Shown here in pieces: positions 24,974 through 34,566 of a stretch of 64,000 nucleotides of DNA. Below the pieces are notes generated by a model. The model ran no database searches. It saw only the letters and a list, made by a program, of their open reading frames with translations, and was not told the origin of the DNA. The number at the start of each line of letters is the position of its first letter. The stretch's first letter is position 1. Source of the stretch: Flavobacterium sp. 5 (GTDB lineage: Bacteria > Bacteroidota > Bacteroidia > Flavobacteriales > Flavobacteriaceae); the NCBI RefSeq assembly GCF_002813295.1, contig NZ_PHUE01000001.1, positions 1,426,001 to 1,490,000 of the forward strand. The letters run 5' to 3'. A program made the translations under genes and the position numbers.

Positions 24974-25633
24974 ATGACTGATTTAAAAGATTACATTACG
25001 AATGACTACAAAGCGATTGACACCCAAGAAACTATTGGCGCTGTTCAAGAATTTTTTAATGATTTAACCTTTTCTCATTTTCCAATTATTGAGGAAGGTG
25101 TTTACATTGGAAGTATTGTAGCTGATGACATTGAAACTTTCGACAGTGACAAAAAAGTCACCGATTACAGATATACATTAGAACATTTTTTTGCCAGAAC
25201 CAATATGATTTGGCTTGACGTTTTAGAAGTCTTTGCCAAAAATCATGCAAATTTGGTTCCCATTTTAGATGAAAACAACACCTATATAGGATACTATGAA
25301 ATTGAAGATGTAATTAAGTTTTTTCACGAAACTCCTTTTTTAAAAGAACAAGGAGCTATCATTATAGTAAGTAAAAATGCCGTAGACTATTCAATGAGTC
25401 AAATTACACAAATTGTAGAAAGTAATAATGGCAAACTTTTAGGCCTATTTATTTCAAGTTCAAATGTAAATACTATTGAAGTTACGCTTAAAATTAACGT
25501 AGGCTCTTTGAATGAAATCATTCAAACTTTTAGAAGATACAATTACGACATCATTTCAGAACATAATGAAGATAATTATATTAATAATTTAAAAGAACGT
25601 TCGGATTATTTAGACAAATATTTGAATATGTAG
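24974..25633 (+). CDS. CBS-pair domain protein
   Basis: 219 residues from the ATG at 24974. Two CBS motifs lie in the first 130 residues (the ETIGAVQEFFNDLTFSHFPI and LEVFAKNHANLVPILDENN regions), which typically bind adenine nucleotides. The C-terminal 90 residues (IIIVSKNAVDYSMSQITQIV, then GKLLGLFI) have the beta-alpha-beta-beta pattern of an ACT-like domain. It is probably a cytoplasmic sensor or allosteric partner. It is followed 54 bp later by nadK; this CBS-nadK pairing is common in Bacteroidota. The ligand is not known. Confidence 0.8.
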   Translation: MTDLKDYITNDYKAIDTQETIGAVQEFFNDLTFSHFPIIEEGVYIGSIVADDIETFDSDKKVTDYRYTLEHFFARTNMIWLDVLEVFAKNHANLVPILDENNTYIGYYEIEDVIKFFHETPFLKEQGAIIIVSKNAVDYSMSQITQIVESNNGKLLGLFISSSNVNTIEVTLKINVGSLNEIIQTFRRYNYDIISEHNEDNYINNLKERSDYLDKYLNM

Positions 25634-25687
25634 TTATTGAATTGGAGACTCAAAACCCACAATAACAAACAACAAAATATCAAAAGA

Positions 25688-26572
25688 ATGAAAGTAGCTA
25701 TTTTTGGCCAATATTATTTGGTAAGCACAGAACCAATTATAAAAGACATTTTTGTGTTTTTCAACAATAATAATGTAGAAATGGCTATTGAATCCGATTT
25801 CTTAAACATGTTGTATGAAAAAAAAATCATTGAAAAAGAATACAAAACCTTTTCATCACATGATGTTTTAGATTCCAGTTTCGATATGTTAATTAGTATT
25901 GGTGGTGATGGAACTATGCTAAGAGCAGTAACTTTAGTTCGAAATTCTGGAATTCCAATATTAGGCATAAATGCTGGCAGATTAGGCTTTTTGGCAACTG
26001 TCCAAAAAGAAAACATAGCAGCGTTCATGCAAATTGTTATAGATAAAAAATATAAAATTTCAAAAAGGACCCTATTAAGTATAACATGCTCACCTGAAAA
26101 TACGGCTATCGAAGGTCTGAATTTCGCACTGAATGAAATATCAGTAAGTCGAAAAGACACTACATCAATGATAACAATAGACACCTATTTGAATGATGAA
26201 TTTTTGAATTCCTATTGGGCTGATGGCCTAATTATTGCAACACCTACAGGAACTACTGGCTATTCCTTAAGTTGTGGTGGTCCAATTCTAACTCCCGACG
26301 TCAAAAGTTTTGTCATTACACCAATTGCTCCACATAATTTAAACGCAAGACCATTAGTTGTTCCAGACACCACCGAAATTCGATTAAAAGTATCTGGAAG
26401 AGAAGAGCAATATTTAGTCTCTTTGGATTCTAGAATTACAAGTGTAAAAAATGACTCAATTTTAAGTATTAAGAAAACCAATTTTGAAATCAACATGGTT
26501 GAGATTCCTGAAGAAACATTCTTCAAAACCCTGAGAACAAAACTACTTTGGGGCGAAGACAGAAGGAATTAA
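25688..26572 (+). CDS. nadK: NAD kinase
   Basis: 294 residues from the ATG at 25688; an upstream in-frame TTG at 25637 adds a non-homologous basic stretch and is unlikely. NadK phosphorylates NAD to NADP. The signature GGDGTMLRAV (about 75-84), GINAGRLGFLA and SPTG-like TPTGTTGYSLSCGGPIL are all present. The NE motif is in LNEISVSR. It lies between the CBS protein and the DUF6089 gene in the conserved envelope-biogenesis neighbourhood. Confidence 0.95.
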   Translation: MKVAIFGQYYLVSTEPIIKDIFVFFNNNNVEMAIESDFLNMLYEKKIIEKEYKTFSSHDVLDSSFDMLISIGGDGTMLRAVTLVRNSGIPILGINAGRLGFLATVQKENIAAFMQIVIDKKYKISKRTLLSITCSPENTAIEGLNFALNEISVSRKDTTSMITIDTYLNDEFLNSYWADGLIIATPTGTTGYSLSCGGPILTPDVKSFVITPIAPHNLNARPLVVPDTTEIRLKVSGREEQYLVSLDSRITSVKNDSILSIKKTNFEINMVEIPEETFFKTLRTKLLWGEDRRN

Positions 26573-26702
26573 TTAAAAGGTAAATATACTAATTATTGTT
26601 TTTTTTTCGTTTATAACCTCAATGATTCCAGTATAAAAAGGGATCTTCTTTTAAAAAAAGACAGTATTCAATAGATGCGTGTCGAATCCTATTGATTATT
26701 AT

Positions 26703-26710
26703 TATATTTG
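26703..26710 (+). promoter_or_regulatory. Candidate -7 box upstream of DUF6089-uppS-bamA
   Basis: TATATTTG is an exact TAnnTTTG match, 19 bp before the ATG at 26730. It places the start of transcription just ahead of that ATG and excludes the upstream in-frame codon at 26679. Confidence 0.5.
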
Positions 26711-26729
26711 CAGGCAACTTAATAATTTT

Positions 26730-27407
26730 ATGAGCAAAATTTTCATTTCATTTTTATGTTTTTTTACTTTTACTTCTATTCATGCTCAAATTCATGAAAT
26801 AGGAGTTTTCCTTGGAGGAAGTAATTACATTGGAGACGTAGGTTCAACAACTTATATTGCTCCAAATGAACCTGCTTTTGGAATTTTATATAAATGGAAT
26901 CGAAGCCCAAGGCATGCCTATAGATTTTCGTATACACAATCACAAATTTCAGGCAATGACAGCGACTCGAAAGAAACTAGTCGTCACAATAGAGGATATA
27001 GTTTTACTAATAATATAAAAGAACTATCAGCTGGATTAGAATTTAATTTTTTTGATTTTAATTTACACGAAGAAAGACCGAAATTCACACCATATGTACA
27101 TTCAGGTGTTAGCTATTTCATCTATGACAACTTATATATTGAATCTGGAGAAACTAAAAAAAACAATACAAAAGGCTCGATTGCAATACCAATAACTTTG
27201 GGTGTAAAAACTAATTTTGCAAGAAATTTTGTTTTAGGACTAGAAGTAGGAGCTAGATATACATTTACAGACAACATAGACGGCAGTAATCCTAGTAATA
27301 GTAGCTTGCCAAAGTTTGGAAACTTAAATAATAATGATTGGTACGTATTCTCTGGTATAACTTTGACTTATACTTTTGGAGAAAAACCATGCTACTGCGC
27401 AGATTAA
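26730..27407 (+). CDS. DUF6089 family outer-membrane/periplasmic protein
   Basis: 225 residues with a signal peptide (SKIFISFLCFFTFTSIHAQ). The mature protein is beta-rich with regularly spaced aromatic strand ends (LGGSNYIGDVG, then SYTQSQISG, and VYTFTDNIDG-like ends), suggesting a small beta-barrel of about 200 residues. This is the DUF6089 family that sits before uppS-bamA in many flavobacteria. The function is unknown, but context implies a part in outer-membrane assembly. The gap to uppS is 5 bp. Confidence 0.75.
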   Translation: MSKIFISFLCFFTFTSIHAQIHEIGVFLGGSNYIGDVGSTTYIAPNEPAFGILYKWNRSPRHAYRFSYTQSQISGNDSDSKETSRHNRGYSFTNNIKELSAGLEFNFFDFNLHEERPKFTPYVHSGVSYFIYDNLYIESGETKKNNTKGSIAIPITLGVKTNFARNFVLGLEVGARYTFTDNIDGSNPSNSSLPKFGNLNNNDWYVFSGITLTYTFGEKPCYCAD

Positions 27408-27412
27408 ATAAG

Positions 27413-28150
27413 ATGTTAAAAGACGAAATAAACACAAAAAATATCCCCAAACACGTAGCCATCATCATGGATGGAAATGGGCGTTGGGCAAAACAAAGAG
27501 GATTCCTTAGAACACTTGGACATCAAAACGGTTCAAAATCTCTAAAAACAACTATAAAAGAATGCAATTCTTTAGGAATTGAGTACTTAACCGTATATGC
27601 TTTCTCTACTGAAAACTGGAACAGACCTAAACTTGAAGTAGAAACTTTAATGAAAGTATTAATTAAAACATTAAATAAAGAGCTACCTACAATGCTGGAA
27701 GGTAATATCAAAATGAATGCAATTGGCAATTTAGAAAAGTTACCCAAAAAAGCCCAAGAACAATTATTTGATGTTATCGATAAGACTAAAGAAAATACTA
27801 AAATGACACTAACTCTAGCCTTAAGCTACGGATCTAGAGAAGAATTAGTAAATGTTGTAAAAAAAATAAGCGATAAAGTTAAAAATAATATAATTTCAAT
27901 AGACAGTATTGACGATTCAATTATTAATGAGCATCTTTACACGCATAATATACCAGATGTTGATTTATTAATAAGAACCAGTGGTGAACATAGGATAAGT
28001 AATTTTCTGCTATGGCAAATAGCCTATTCAGAATTATACTTTACAGATGTGCTATGGCCAGACTTTAAAGAACAAGATTTACATGAGGCTATTATTAGTT
28101 ATCAAAAAAGAGAACGTCGATTTGGAAAAACAAGTGAACAAATTAAATAA
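27413..28150 (+). CDS. uppS: Isoprenyl transferase (undecaprenyl diphosphate synthase)
   Basis: 245 residues from the ATG at 27413. This cis-prenyltransferase makes the C55 lipid carrier for cell-wall and surface polymers. The catalytic P-loop HVAIIMDGNGRWAKQRG is intact (Asp in MDGN), as are the AFSTENW segment and the C-terminal RTSGEHRISNFLLWQIAYSE motif. It is five bases after the DUF6089 stop and overlaps or abuts bamA, so it is part of one operon. Confidence 0.95.
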   Translation: MLKDEINTKNIPKHVAIIMDGNGRWAKQRGFLRTLGHQNGSKSLKTTIKECNSLGIEYLTVYAFSTENWNRPKLEVETLMKVLIKTLNKELPTMLEGNIKMNAIGNLEKLPKKAQEQLFDVIDKTKENTKMTLTLALSYGSREELVNVVKKISDKVKNNIISIDSIDDSIINEHLYTHNIPDVDLLIRTSGEHRISNFLLWQIAYSELYFTDVLWPDFKEQDLHEAIISYQKRERRFGKTSEQIK

Positions 28151-30827
28151 TTTTTTAGTGTTACATAAAAGCATAAAACTAGTCCTTACCTTTATAATAT
28201 TAGGATCTTTTACTCAAATTAAAGCACAAGATAGAGTCCCATTTGACCAAGGTAAAAAATACATATTAGGAGATGTAAAAGTAGTTGGAGATATTAGTTT
28301 CAACCCTCAAACTGTTGTTACATTTGCTGGCCTAGAAAAAGGACAGGAAATTACAATTCCTGGTGAACAAATTAGTAGTTCAATAAAAAAATTAGGCAAA
28401 CTTGGGCTTTTTGATGAAATCTCTTTTTACATCAATAGAATAGAAAATGACAGCATTTTCCTTGACCTGAACATCAAAGAATTACCTAAAATAAATCAAG
28501 TAAAATTTGTTGGAGTATCTAAAAGTAAAACCGAAAGTTTTATTAAAGATAATGGACTAACTAATGGTAAAATTGTAACCGAAAATCTAATCACAACTAC
28601 CAAAAATTACATTGAAAAAAAATACAAAAAGGATGGTTTTTTCAATACAAAAGTTCACATAACAACGACTAGAGATACCCTTGCAAGCAATCAAGTGAAT
28701 ATGCTTGTAAAAGTAGATGTCGGAGACAAAATAAAGATCTACAAAATTGATTTTGAAGGCAATAAAGAATTATCTGATAGTAAACTTTTAAGTTCAATGA
28801 AGAACACAAAAGTTAAAAACTCTATTAATTTTTTAAAGAGATCAAAATACATTGAGGATAAATATCAAGAAGACTTAGAGAAAATAGTTAACGACTATAA
28901 AAAAATTGGATACCGAGATGCACGTATTGTAAGTGATTCTGTTGCTTATAACGAAGCAAAAAACGCAATTTATATTAAAATAAAAGTTGAAGAAGGTCTT
29001 AAATATTATTTTGGAGACATTAAATTCATTGGTAATACTGTTTATTCTGACGAAGGCTTAAGAAGCATGCTGGGGATACGTACTGGGGATGTGTATAACG
29101 GAGTACTTTTACAAGAAAGAATTGCAGATAAGTCAAAACCAGATGGTGATGACATCACTAACTTATATCAAAATAATGGATACTTGTTCTCAAACATTAA
29201 TGCCGTAGAGACCAAAACCATAGATAATAAAATTGATTTTGAAATTCGAATTACGGAAGGGCCAATTGCTTATTTTAACAAAATAACAGTAGTTGGAAAT
29301 GACAAGACAAATGACGAAGTAATCTATAGAGAACTTAGAACAATGCCAGGTCAAAAATATAACAAAGCAGAATTAGTTAGAACCATCAGAGAGATTGGTC
29401 AATTAGGCTTTTTTGACCCTGAAAAAATTGAACCTAAATTCAAAAACGTAGACTCCTCAGCTGGAACTGTAGATATTGAATATAATGTTGTAGAAAAAGG
29501 TGCCAGTCAGATAGAACTTCAAGGTGGATACGGTGGAGGTGGTTTCGTTGGAACTTTAGGACTATCATTCAATAACTTTTCGGCAAGAAATATGTTTAAA
29601 AAAGATGCTTACCGACCACTTCCAATGGGAGATGGACAAAAAGTAGCATTGCGTTTACAAGCAAGTTCTTACTATAAAACATATAGTTTATCCTTTTCAG
29701 AACCTTGGTTTGGAGGGAAAAAACCTATTTCATTTAGTACTTCATTTGCTTTCAGCCAACAATATAGCTCAAACTATCAAACACAAAATGTTGATAAATC
29801 AAAGTATATAAATATACTTTCATTATCTGTAGGATTGGCAAAAAGATTAACTGTACCTGATGATTTCTTCACCCTTTCTCAATCACTTAGATTCCAGCAA
29901 TATGATTTACATAATTACTATTATGGATTATTTACATTTGCCAACGGTAGTTCTAAAAACTTATCATACAATATAGGTTTAACACGTAACAGTAAAGGTC
30001 TAAATCCAATATTTCCAATGTATGGTGCTGAATTTGGAATAACTGGTGAATTCACTCTTCCGTATTCTCTTTTCAACGGAATAGATTACGCAACATTAGG
30101 AGAACAACAAAAATATAAATATATTTACTCTGGCGCTTCTTATGTCGACAACAATGACAGAGTAGTAAATTCTGGAGATTACCTAGACAAATTACCTTCT
30201 TCTGGGGGTACTGTTCCAAATAAAGTAGACAAATATCAAGATGCAGTAGCAGATCCAGGAAAAGTAGATCAGGAAAAATATAAATGGTTAGAATACTATA
30301 AAGTACAATTTACGGGTGATTGGTATACTACTTTATATAAAAAACTAGTATTGCGTAGTGTAGCTCAGTTTGGATTCTTAGGAGCGTACAATCAAGATAG
30401 AGGAGTTATTCCTTTTGAAAGATACTATTTAGGAGGAGACGGTATGGCTGGAAGTTCTATCGATGGAAGACAAAACATAGGATTAAGAGGTTATGAAAAC
30501 GGCTCTTTAACTCCTGCAAATAGTAATGGAGATTCGTATGGTGCAACTATTTATAATAAGTTCTCATTAGAATTGCGTTATCCAATTACTCTTAAAGCAT
30601 CTGCATCTATATATGCTTTAACTTTTGCAGAAGCAGGACAAGCCTATGCAACATTATCTGATTACGAACCGTTTAATTTAAATCGTTCATCAGGAGTTGG
30701 ATTAAGAGTATTTATGCCTGCATTTGGATTATTAGGTATTGATTTCGGTTATGGATTTGATGCAGTTCCTGGACAAATACAACCAAGCGGATGGCAAACG
30801 CATTTCATAATAGGGCAACAATTTTAA
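28134..30827 (+). CDS. bamA: Outer membrane protein assembly factor BamA
   Basis: 897 residues if started at the GTG at 28134 (overlapping uppS by 17 bp); the GTG at 28158 gives a tighter signal peptide (LHKSIKLVLTFIILGSFTQI, then KAQ). There is no ATG at a sensible place. Five POTRA repeats span about 45-460 (e.g. YILGDVKVVGDISF, KINQVKFVGVSKSKTE, YFGDIKFIGNTVYS, YFNKITVVGNDKT). The Omp85 barrel follows, with the GLRGYENGSLTP loop equivalent to the conserved VRGF/Y motif (RGYENG) and a C-terminal aromatic-end strand. It inserts beta-barrel proteins into the outer membrane. Skp-like chaperone genes follow. Confidence 0.95.
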   Translation: MNKLNNFLVLHKSIKLVLTFIILGSFTQIKAQDRVPFDQGKKYILGDVKVVGDISFNPQTVVTFAGLEKGQEITIPGEQISSSIKKLGKLGLFDEISFYINRIENDSIFLDLNIKELPKINQVKFVGVSKSKTESFIKDNGLTNGKIVTENLITTTKNYIEKKYKKDGFFNTKVHITTTRDTLASNQVNMLVKVDVGDKIKIYKIDFEGNKELSDSKLLSSMKNTKVKNSINFLKRSKYIEDKYQEDLEKIVNDYKKIGYRDARIVSDSVAYNEAKNAIYIKIKVEEGLKYYFGDIKFIGNTVYSDEGLRSMLGIRTGDVYNGVLLQERIADKSKPDGDDITNLYQNNGYLFSNINAVETKTIDNKIDFEIRITEGPIAYFNKITVVGNDKTNDEVIYRELRTMPGQKYNKAELVRTIREIGQLGFFDPEKIEPKFKNVDSSAGTVDIEYNVVEKGASQIELQGGYGGGGFVGTLGLSFNNFSARNMFKKDAYRPLPMGDGQKVALRLQASSYYKTYSLSFSEPWFGGKKPISFSTSFAFSQQYSSNYQTQNVDKSKYINILSLSVGLAKRLTVPDDFFTLSQSLRFQQYDLHNYYYGLFTFANGSSKNLSYNIGLTRNSKGLNPIFPMYGAEFGITGEFTLPYSLFNGIDYATLGEQQKYKYIYSGASYVDNNDRVVNSGDYLDKLPSSGGTVPNKVDKYQDAVADPGKVDQEKYKWLEYYKVQFTGDWYTTLYKKLVLRSVAQFGFLGAYNQDRGVIPFERYYLGGDGMAGSSIDGRQNIGLRGYENGSLTPANSNGDSYGATIYNKFSLELRYPITLKASASIYALTFAEAGQAYATLSDYEPFNLNRSSGVGLRVFMPAFGLLGIDFGYGFDAVPGQIQPSGWQTHFIIGQQF

Positions 30828-30862
30828 ATAAATTTGGTTTGAAATTTCTAAAATTAAAAATT

Positions 30863-31861
30863 ATGAGAAAAGAATTTTTATTTATAATTTTATCCGTTAT
30901 TGTAACAACAACTAACGCACAAACCAAAGGAAACAAAGTTGGCTACATTGATATGGAATACATATTGCAAAATGTACCCAACTACATTGAGGCTAAAACA
31001 CAATTAGAGCAAAAAGCTCAGAAATGGAAACAGGAAGTTGAAGCTAAAAAAATTGAAATTAATAAACTAACTGAAGCCTTAAAAGCTGAAAAACCTTTAT
31101 TAACAGCTGAATTGATAGAAGAGAGAGAAACTGAAATAAAGTTTCTTGAAACTGAAAAGTTAGATTATCAACAAAAAAGATTTGGTCCAAATGGAGATTT
31201 GATGATCCAAAAGAATGGTTTAGTAAAACCAATTCAAGATCAAGTGTTCACAGCGGTTCAAGATATTGCTGAGGCCAAAAAATATGATTTTATATTTGAC
31301 AAATCTTCGCACCTAACTATTCTTTTTGCTGCAAAAAGATTTGACATTAGTGATCAAGTAATTCGAATATTAAACAGAACAGAGAAAAGGGAGCAATTAA
31401 CTAAAAAACAGTTAAAAGATGAACAGGCTAAAGAAGCAAAAGAAGATGCTATAGATGAAAGCCCTGAGCTAGCTCAAAGAGAAAAAGCTCTATTAGATAA
31501 AAAAACAGCAAGAGAAAAATTAGTTGCTGATAAAAAAGCAGCTCAAGAAGAAGCTAAGAAAAAATACGAAGAAAAAAGACAGCAATTGTTATCCGAAAGA
31601 GAAGCTAAAAAAAATGGCACAGTTGTTGCACCATCAAATACAGAAACAAAAAGCACAACAGCCTCATCTGGAACTGAAACAGCTAAAACAACAACCGAGG
31701 AGGTTAAGCCAAATGTTCAGGAGGAACGTAAGAAAGCTTTAGAAGAAAAAAGAAAAAAAATTCTGGAAGAAAGAGAAGCCAATAGAAAAGCACTTGAAGA
31801 AAAGAGATTAAAAGAAATTCAAGATAAAGAAGCTCTCAAAAAAGCGAATGAAGATAAATAA
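30863..31861 (+). CDS. OmpH/Skp family chaperone with long charged C-terminal extension
   Basis: 332 residues, about twice normal Skp length. After a signal peptide (cut near TNAQT), residues about 25-180 form the OmpH domain (KVGYIDMEYILQNVP opening, long coiled-coil tentacles, KYDFIFDKSS closing strand). From about 185 to the end the protein is almost only K, E, R, A and Q in heptad spacing, broken by a TETKSTTASSGTETAKTT linker. It is periplasmic and likely carries unfolded barrel proteins to BamA. A second, normal-length Skp gene follows 33 bp later. The start is the ATG at 30863, 35 bp after bamA. Confidence 0.9.
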   Translation: MRKEFLFIILSVIVTTTNAQTKGNKVGYIDMEYILQNVPNYIEAKTQLEQKAQKWKQEVEAKKIEINKLTEALKAEKPLLTAELIEERETEIKFLETEKLDYQQKRFGPNGDLMIQKNGLVKPIQDQVFTAVQDIAEAKKYDFIFDKSSHLTILFAAKRFDISDQVIRILNRTEKREQLTKKQLKDEQAKEAKEDAIDESPELAQREKALLDKKTAREKLVADKKAAQEEAKKKYEEKRQQLLSEREAKKNGTVVAPSNTETKSTTASSGTETAKTTTEEVKPNVQEERKKALEEKRKKILEEREANRKALEEKRLKEIQDKEALKKANEDK

Positions 31862-31894
31862 CAAACACTAATTAATTATAAATATTTTAAAACG

Positions 31895-32395
31895 ATGAAA
31901 CAATTCAAAACTTTACTAATTGCTGCGATACTATTTTTAGGAGCCACTCAAATTTCAAACGCTCAAACTAAAGTAGCACATGTTGATGTTAGCGAAATTA
32001 TGGGGAAAATGCCAGCTATGTTAGATGCTCAAAAGCAATTGGAAAAATTGAGCACTACTTATGATGCTGACTACAAAAAAATGGTTGAAGAATACCAAGC
32101 AAAATTAAAAAAATATGGTGATGAATCTGCAACAGCAACTGAAGCAGTAAATCAAGAACGTTCTAAAGAAGTTCAAGACATGCAAAAAAGAATCACTGAC
32201 TTTAGAGATAATGCTCAAAAAGAATTACAAGCTAAAGAATCTGAAATCGTAAAACCAATTATGGAAAAAGTAAGAGCTTCTATCCAAAAAGTTGGTAAAG
32301 CTAAAGGATTCCAGTATGTACTTGATGGATCTACTCTTTTACTTGCTGACGGAACAAACATTACTGCTGATGTAAAAAAAGATTTAGGTTTTTAA
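31895..32395 (+). CDS. OmpH/Skp family periplasmic chaperone
   Basis: 166 residues with a signal peptide (cut near SNAQT). The OmpH domain has the standard opening KVAHVDVSEIMGKMPAMLDA, two long helices that form the tentacle hairpin, and the ending GFQYVLDGSTLLLADG. It is the canonical-length Skp of this locus, probably trimeric. It ends the envelope operon at a strong terminator (32412-32458). Confidence 0.93.
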   Translation: MKQFKTLLIAAILFLGATQISNAQTKVAHVDVSEIMGKMPAMLDAQKQLEKLSTTYDADYKKMVEEYQAKLKKYGDESATATEAVNQERSKEVQDMQKRITDFRDNAQKELQAKESEIVKPIMEKVRASIQKVGKAKGFQYVLDGSTLLLADGTNITADVKKDLGF

Positions 32396-32411
32396 TCTAA
32401 AGAAAATCAAT

Positions 32412-32458
32412 AAAAAACTGCTCATTCCTAAAAAAATTGGAGTGAGCAGTTTTTTTTT
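32412..32458 (+). terminator. Terminator after the bamA-skp operon
   Basis: A 15-bp stem AAAACTGCTCATTCC with GGAGTGAGCAGTTTT (one G-U pair) is followed by a T-run. It separates the skp genes from murI. Confidence 0.85.
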
Positions 32459-32547
32459 ACATAATTAAATATAGTATATTTAACTTAGAAAACCTGTTTC
32501 AATAGAACCGCTTGATAAAACAACTGCGCTTTTTTAAACTTAAAACC

Positions 32548-33327
32548 ATGACAAACAATAATCCTATTGGTGTTTTTGACTCTGGAATTGGAGGAACCTC
32601 TATTTGGAAAGCTATCCATGATTTATTACCTAACGAGCAAACCATCTATCTAGCAGACAGCAAAAATGCTCCTTACGGACAAAAATCAAAAAATGAAATC
32701 ATTGCATTAAGCATGAAAAATACTGATTTGTTGATTGAAATGGGATGCAAATTAATTGTAGTAGCATGCAATACCGCTACAACTAATGCTATTCAAGAAT
32801 TAAGAACAAAATATACTATTCCTTTTATTGGAATAGAACCAGCCATAAAGCCCGCAGCAACAAACTCCAGAACTCAAACAATAGGAATACTAGCTACTAA
32901 AGGAACACTGAATAGCGAGCTTTTTAATAAAACAACGGAAAAGTTTCAAGACACTAAAATTATCGAACAAATAGGCCATGGCTTAGTTCAATTGATCGAA
33001 GACGGCAAAATTTATTCTCAAGAAATGACTCAATTATTGTATTCCTATCTCACTCCAATGATTGAAGCGAATATAGATTATTTGGTATTGGGCTGCAGTC
33101 ATTACCCTTATTTAATTCCTCAGATAAAAAAAATTCTTCCTGAACATATTCATATTATAGATTCAGGCGAAGCTGTGGCTAAACAAACCCAAAATATACT
33201 CAGAGAAAAAACAGGATTTTCGAGTGCCCAAAAAAAAGGAGAATCTATTTTTTACACCAACACTGACTCTAAAGTTTTAAGCGAAATTTTAGAAAACAAA
33301 TACACAGTTGAAGTAAAAAACTTTTAA
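32548..33327 (+). CDS. murI: Glutamate racemase
   Basis: 259 residues from the ATG at 32548. It makes D-glutamate for peptidoglycan. The two catalytic cysteines are in VVACNTATTNA (Cys74) and LGCSHYPYL (about 184), and the N-terminal FDSGIGG carries the catalytic Asp (D11). It is transcribed after the skp terminator. It abuts the convergent FadL-like gene with no gap, and I see no terminator hairpin between them. Confidence 0.95.
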   Translation: MTNNNPIGVFDSGIGGTSIWKAIHDLLPNEQTIYLADSKNAPYGQKSKNEIIALSMKNTDLLIEMGCKLIVVACNTATTNAIQELRTKYTIPFIGIEPAIKPAATNSRTQTIGILATKGTLNSELFNKTTEKFQDTKIIEQIGHGLVQLIEDGKIYSQEMTQLLYSYLTPMIEANIDYLVLGCSHYPYLIPQIKKILPEHIHIIDSGEAVAKQTQNILREKTGFSSAQKKGESIFYTNTDSKVLSEILENKYTVEVKNF

Positions 33328-34566
33328 CTATTCCAATTTTTTTCTAACAAACCAAACTCCATCTAAGTTAAGGCTTAATGATAATTTATGATAATTTTCT
33401 TGAATTAATGAATTTGTTATTTCTCCCTTGCTACCATAAGTATAAGAAATAAACAAAGCAGAAGACAGACGATCTAAAGGTAAAGAAGCCCCAATTGAAA
33501 AATTCCTGTCATTTATTTTTTTATTATCTACCTCTAAATATCCTGTATCATAATGTACCCCTGCTGCAAATTTTATTTTATCAAAATAACTTCTGGATGT
33601 TTTAGCTTTTTGATATGAAAACCCCAATGAAAATTTTTCCTGATCCGAAAAATTGCCATACATATCAGACTGATTCGTATCATTCCAAAAACTTTTCTCG
33701 TAATCAAACGTAACATTAAATTTATTTTTAAAAGATTTATTGAAACCAAGTCCAATATCTAAAGGCAAATAAAAATCATCCGTATCCGATTGTTCATCAG
33801 TCTCTAAAGATGACGATCCTGTATCATTTACAACAGTAACCGATTGGATTTTTACTGCATTCACTCGTGTGGGAGATTTTACATTTAATCCTAAAGTTAA
33901 CGATGGATTTATTTTGAATTGTGAACTAAAAATTGGGCGAATACCTCTATAATTTACTTTTTTATCTATACTAGTAACCGAATTACTAATGGTATAAGTT
34001 CTCTCGTCTGTAGTATTTCCAAACAAAACTGAAGCAGAAAAACCTAAAGATAACTTGTTACTTAATTTATAAGCATAGGATAAATCCAAATTATTTAATC
34101 CTCCAGTTCCCATTACATTAAGATAGTAATACTCGTTATTCCCATCTATTATAGGGATTTTCAATTCTGATATTTTAAACGAAGAACTTGAATAAGGAGT
34201 CAACGCAAAACTAAAAGCCGATTTACTAGTAATTGGAAAAGCAAAAGCAAAATGAGAAAACTGAAAATTATTTCTTTTTTCTATTCTAAGATTGTCTTCA
34301 AAAGAAGATTGAATTCCAACTCCACCAATCTCAAAAAAGAAATTATTGGTTGGAATATCAACTAGAGACGCTGCATTTTTATTATTGATAAAACCATCCG
34401 AAGACAATGCTATACCAGCTGTACCCAAAGCAGGAGTTAATCCAAAATTGGCTTCATATAAACTACCTAACCCATATAATGAATAAGGCGAAGTTGCGAT
34501 ACTTTGAGAATAAGCGCAGAAAGAAGAAAAAATCACTAAAACTAAAAACGAAACTCTATTTTTCAT
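33328..34566 (-). CDS. FadL-like (OmpP1-type) outer-membrane protein
   Basis: 412 residues with a signal peptide (cut near CAYSQS). The mature start SPYSLYGLGSLYEANFG, with LGTAGIALSSDGFINNKNAA after it, is the N-terminal layout of FadL/PorV-like barrels (a plug near the front, then about 14 strands). Strands alternate aromatic ends up to the last residues. FadL-type proteins import hydrophobic compounds, but this ligand is unknown. The start codon directly abuts the stop of the DUF4270 gene (0 bp), so the two are cotranscribed from the promoter at 35904-35911. Confidence 0.75.
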   Translation of the reverse strand: MKNRVSFLVLVIFSSFCAYSQSIATSPYSLYGLGSLYEANFGLTPALGTAGIALSSDGFINNKNAASLVDIPTNNFFFEIGGVGIQSSFEDNLRIEKRNNFQFSHFAFAFPITSKSAFSFALTPYSSSSFKISELKIPIIDGNNEYYYLNVMGTGGLNNLDLSYAYKLSNKLSLGFSASVLFGNTTDERTYTISNSVTSIDKKVNYRGIRPIFSSQFKINPSLTLGLNVKSPTRVNAVKIQSVTVVNDTGSSSLETDEQSDTDDFYLPLDIGLGFNKSFKNKFNVTFDYEKSFWNDTNQSDMYGNFSDQEKFSLGFSYQKAKTSRSYFDKIKFAAGVHYDTGYLEVDNKKINDRNFSIGASLPLDRLSSALFISYTYGSKGEITNSLIQENYHKLSLSLNLDGVWFVRKKLE

